64,000 nucleotides of DNA from an uncultured bacterium (GTDB lineage Bacteria; Bacteroidota; Bacteroidia; Bacteroidales; CAIXTV01), in NCBI GenBank assembly GCA_903922465.1, contig CAIXTV010000067.1, positions 1 to 64,000 of the forward strand. Direction: 5' to 3'. Positions within the stretch are counted from its first letter, which is position 1. Every line of letters begins with the position of its first letter. The translations under genes were made by a program, and so were the position numbers. Under the pieces are notes generated by a model. It searched no databases, had not been told where the DNA came from, and saw nothing but the letters and a program-made list of their open reading frames with translations. This document shows positions 61,097-64,000 of the stretch, piece by piece.

Positions 61097-61784
61097 AGTC
61101 GTTTGTGTTTAAGTTTTTTTCTACGATTAATGTAATCTTTCCATTGATATGAACTGGTCGGCACCATTCACCCTTCAAAATTAAACTTTCTGGGGGAACT
61201 GCGACCGTATTTTTTTCAGTTATATTTTCAATTTTAATAATTTGTTGCAATTCATTTGCTTTAAAGACACCGCTAAGGGTCCTAAGTTGAGGCAGCCAAA
61301 GCAAACGTCCATCATTTCCTTCTGCTCTTAGTCCGGTGGCGGCTAAGGCACCAATGATGCCAATCTTTTTGCCGGTCAATCCTTCGAGAAAGATGTTAGC
61401 TGATTTAGCTATTTCTTTGGCTTCGGGCATAAATAATATTTCTTTTTTTGCTCTATGTCCCCAATTGATAATGTCGTCATTGAGATCATCCAGCCGAGCA
61501 ACACATAGGCCCGCATCACTAAAAAAGGCGCTTTCTCTCTTTAAAAATCTTCTGCAAAAAGCAATGATATCTGAAACTTCCTTATGTGCTTCGCAGAAAA
61601 GACTAGCCGAACTGTTGTGAGAAGTATAGGGGATGCGTCTATCGAATAATAATTGATGTCGGCTTATACTCATCAAGGAAATGAAGCCCCTTTTTTCTAA
61701 GAGTGCGCCCAGTTTCCTTGCCCGATGTCCGGTACCTTTGCTGTACTTATTATCGGTGTCGTCGATGCTGATGATGAGTTTCAT
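61047..61784 (-). CDS. 'DDTD'-motif protein resembling the TiaS N-terminal domain
   Basis: MKLIISIDDTDNKYSKGTGHRARKLG; SDAGLCVARLDD; GIIGALAATGLRAEGNDGRLLWLP. Confidence 0.65.
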   Translation of the reverse strand: MKLIISIDDTDNKYSKGTGHRARKLGALLEKRGFISLMSISRHQLLFDRRIPYTSHNSSASLFCEAHKEVSDIIAFCRRFLKRESAFFSDAGLCVARLDDLNDDIINWGHRAKKEILFMPEAKEIAKSANIFLEGLTGKKIGIIGALAATGLRAEGNDGRLLWLPQLRTLSGVFKANELQQIIKIENITEKNTVAVPPESLILKGEWCRPVHINGKITLIVEKNLNTNDYEYHSASKEYIKSISQ

Positions 61785-61909
61785 TTAAGGCGAGAGGTAA
61801 TTATTTTCATGACAAAAGTAATTTATTTTCTTTAACTCAGATGAATATGCCTCTAATTGTTGATTTTCTTTTATTTCGTAATCAAATGATGAAGTATAGA
61901 ATTTTTGTA

Positions 61910-61917
61910 TAGCTTTG
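61910..61917 (+). promoter_or_regulatory. Bacteroidota-type -7 element (TAGCTTTG)
   Basis: TAnnTTTG ~31 bp before ATG at 61949. Confidence 0.45.
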
Positions 61918-61948
61918 TAATGAAATTCTTCTTTAAAATAATAAGATT

Positions 61949-62326
61949 ATGAATGATAATATCAGTACCAATAAGTTCGAACATTTGTTTCTGAATTATA
62001 AAATTTGGTTTGAAACCGAAGATCACAAAGGGATTTTGGGCGATGGCAAATGGAAGTTGCTTAAGATGATAGAGCAGACCGGCTCATTAAAAGAAGCTAT
62101 AGAACAATCGGGTTTGTCGTATCGGAAAACCTGGAATAACTTAAGAAAGATTGAAAAGCTATTGGGTTTTCCTATTCTTGACACTTCGAGGGGTGGCCCT
62201 GAGGGGGGCAGTACTTATTTAACCGAAGAAGGTAAACGTATTATACGTTTGTTCGACGAATTTCACACAGAAGTGGATAGTCTTATGCTAAATGCTTTTG
62301 AAAAGTTTCAAGAAAAATTAAAATAA
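61949..62326 (+). CDS. ModE N-terminal-like winged-helix regulator (LysR-type HTH, no effector domain)
   Basis: GDGKWKLLKMIEQTGSLKEAIEQSGLSYRKTWNNLRKIEKLLGFPILDTSRGGPEGGSTYLTEEGKRIIRLFDEF. Confidence 0.85.
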   Translation: MNDNISTNKFEHLFLNYKIWFETEDHKGILGDGKWKLLKMIEQTGSLKEAIEQSGLSYRKTWNNLRKIEKLLGFPILDTSRGGPEGGSTYLTEEGKRIIRLFDEFHTEVDSLMLNAFEKFQEKLK

Positions 62327-62358
62327 TTTCGAGAGTCGACATATTTATGTCGCGAAAT
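62326..62358 (+). terminator. Hairpin with 5-nt bulge, directly after the ModE-like gene
   Basis: ATTTCG-(agagt)-CGACAT-attt-ATGTCG-CGAAAT. Confidence 0.6.
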
Positions 62359-62368
62359 GGCAGATTTC

Positions 62369-62408
62369 AATCCACAGTGGGTAGATAAATTTCTGCCCAC
62401 TGTGGATT
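62369..62408. terminator. Perfect 13-bp inverted repeat between convergent genes
   Basis: AATCCACAGTGGG-tagataaatttctg-CCCACTGTGGATT. Confidence 0.7.
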
Positions 62409-62426
62409 GCTGACTGCCCAATTGTT

Positions 62427-63998
62427 TTAAAACTTATAGCACTCCATTTTCATGGCATCTTTCATATAATAAAGTTTTCCTTCTACCATATCGACATCAT
62501 AAATTGGGTCTTTATCTTTCCCAATTTGAATGGTGTTGAGGGTTTCGCCTGTGGCTTTGCTCACCTGAATCAACTTAATGTCTTTTGAAGAAACGGCTGT
62601 CATGATAAGCATATAGTTTGGGGTTTCGGAGGTGGCTTTGAAGCGTTGATTGGCTTGTTTAATGAAGCTTGCTGTGTAGGATGCTCCGCTAAGGCTTGCT
62701 TCGCCAAACATCACTGAAGCCCCGGCTGTTGTTCCTTTTGCAATTTTCGAATCGGTGTCTTTTACTTTTATGGATTGCGATGCTGCTCCGCAGGCCATGG
62801 ATGTAGCTGTGAAGGCTGCTGTGTAGAATGAGGCTCGCACGGCAGAGGCAATGAGTAAAGCTTTACGAAAACCTGAAACTCCGGGGGCAGGGAAGTACTG
62901 ATTGAATTTAATGTTCCCCTGAAAATCAATCAAAGCAATGTTTTGATCTGATTTAATTAGAATGCCATTATCGGTAACTTCAATAGTTTTTGGATCTTCT
63001 TTTCCGCTAAACTTCAGGGGAAGCGTATTTACGGCTTTAAGACTGGTCCCGCCGATTTCCATTTGGTATAGCAAACCATCTTTGGTATTGAAAATAAATT
63101 CTTTTTCGTTGTTGCTTGCTATGAGGCCGGCTCCGCCCTTTAAAGATTTCTCGAAGAACCATTCGCCGGAAGTGGTGTTCAGAAGGTTGACTTCTTCGTC
63201 GCTACCCACGAGTATGCCTCCCGATAATATTTCGGTGTAAGAAACTATGCCGCCTAATTTAGCTGCTTTTTCGAAGGTGAAGGCTGCTGTTGAAGGGTCG
63301 AGCATGGTGATGCTGCTGTTGCTTCCTCTTTCGCTTACCACTAGCACTTTCCCACCATTCAAAGGAGCCATGCCGGTGGCAGGACCTTTCAAACTTAGGC
63401 CTCTGCCTTTTTTTCCGAGTAGGGTGGTTCCGTCGTCATACTTCAACATATTGATATTGCCGTTGTTTGATGAGCATACAATGAGTCCTTCGGGAGCTGC
63501 GTAGGAAACGCCCAATGGGTCTTGCAATTCGACAACGCCTTTCCATTTGTGGTCGCCACTTGCCAAATCGAAAGCCATATAAACTGAATGGTAGGTGATG
63601 GTGGTGGTGGTTTTTCCTTTCGAATCGGTTGATTGGGATTGGATTTTCTTTTGTGCGGCTATCATAAACATATCGGGACGGCTTTCGGGAATGATAAGTT
63701 GTGCCACCAAGTCGTCTTTTGTAAGCATTTTTGTTGCAAATCCTTCGAGCATGCTGAATAGCATAGCCATGTTTGCTGTCTTTGGGTCGATGGCTTTCTT
63801 CCAAATTTCTTCGCCTGTCGAAGTTTTAAGTTTCATGGCGTAGAAGGCTGAGGTAATTAGCACCTCATCATTACCCAAATCTTTAACGCCTGAAGTAAGG
63901 CTAAAGCCTCCACTTTTCGACCAGAGTTTTTTGCCTGTATTCATGTCCACCATTACCAATTCGACATTTTTGCTGCCGTTAGGCAAGCCGATTATCAT
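62427..63998 (-). CDS. PQQ-binding-like beta-propeller protein, 5' end probably beyond the window
   Basis: Repeated VDMNTGKKLWSKSGGF, MKLKTSTGEEIWKKAI, AFDLASGDHKWKG blades. The first Met lies at the window edge. Confidence 0.82.
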   Translation of the reverse strand: MIIGLPNGSKNVELVMVDMNTGKKLWSKSGGFSLTSGVKDLGNDEVLITSAFYAMKLKTSTGEEIWKKAIDPKTANMAMLFSMLEGFATKMLTKDDLVAQLIIPESRPDMFMIAAQKKIQSQSTDSKGKTTTTITYHSVYMAFDLASGDHKWKGVVELQDPLGVSYAAPEGLIVCSSNNGNINMLKYDDGTTLLGKKGRGLSLKGPATGMAPLNGGKVLVVSERGSNSSITMLDPSTAAFTFEKAAKLGGIVSYTEILSGGILVGSDEEVNLLNTTSGEWFFEKSLKGGAGLIASNNEKEFIFNTKDGLLYQMEIGGTSLKAVNTLPLKFSGKEDPKTIEVTDNGILIKSDQNIALIDFQGNIKFNQYFPAPGVSGFRKALLIASAVRASFYTAAFTATSMACGAASQSIKVKDTDSKIAKGTTAGASVMFGEASLSGASYTASFIKQANQRFKATSETPNYMLIMTAVSSKDIKLIQVSKATGETLNTIQIGKDKDPIYDVDMVEGKLYYMKDAMKMECYKF

Positions 63999-64000
63999 GA

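Noticed and set aside
61796-61948. ModE operator in the divergent intergenic region
   Set aside because: Only a GTATAG direct repeat (agtatagaatttttgtatag) is visible, with no convincing ModE-box palindrome.

Overview
This is a 64-kb chromosomal window from a member of the Bacteroidota, probably Bacteroidales-like. The assignment rests on TAnnTTTG -7 promoter elements, T9SS sorting domains, a TonB-dependent receptor with a CarboxypepD_reg-like domain, and a fused alpha/beta branched-chain E1. Most of it is housekeeping: hisS (5' truncated), tRNA-Gly(CCC), an ABC-F ATPase, an MFS transporter, an M14 peptidase, gpmA, two tandem lgt genes, an EnvC/M23 protein, an ssnA/XDH-like/two-PLP-enzyme cluster, UspA, GT39, methylmalonyl-CoA epimerase, an NhaD-like antiporter, a cyclic-2,3-DPG-synthetase-like GTPase, pyrBI, a C1 peptidase, argS, a hydantoinase, a PHP phosphoesterase, BCKDH E1, dtd, rsgA, a nucleotide-sugar (WbpA/B/D/E-like) operon, a TonB receptor operon beside a ModE-like regulator, and a PQQ-propeller protein. 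The observations most worth a second look are: (i) seven intergenic arrays with unrelated sequences but the same ~21-bp period, several placed just upstream of small orphan ORFs, two of them inside a ~170-bp inverted dispersed repeat; (ii) a tandem pair of ~715-aa proteins that join YD/RHS-like repeats to a BCS1-like AAA+ ATPase, followed by a decayed envC fragment; (iii) a candidate metal or metallo-ligand uptake operon containing a 'DDTD' TiaS-like protein and a frameshifted membrane gene; (iv) a dockerin-like secreted beta-helix gene with a good promoter and one in-frame TGA. All calls come from reading the sequence and from family knowledge. No database search was run.
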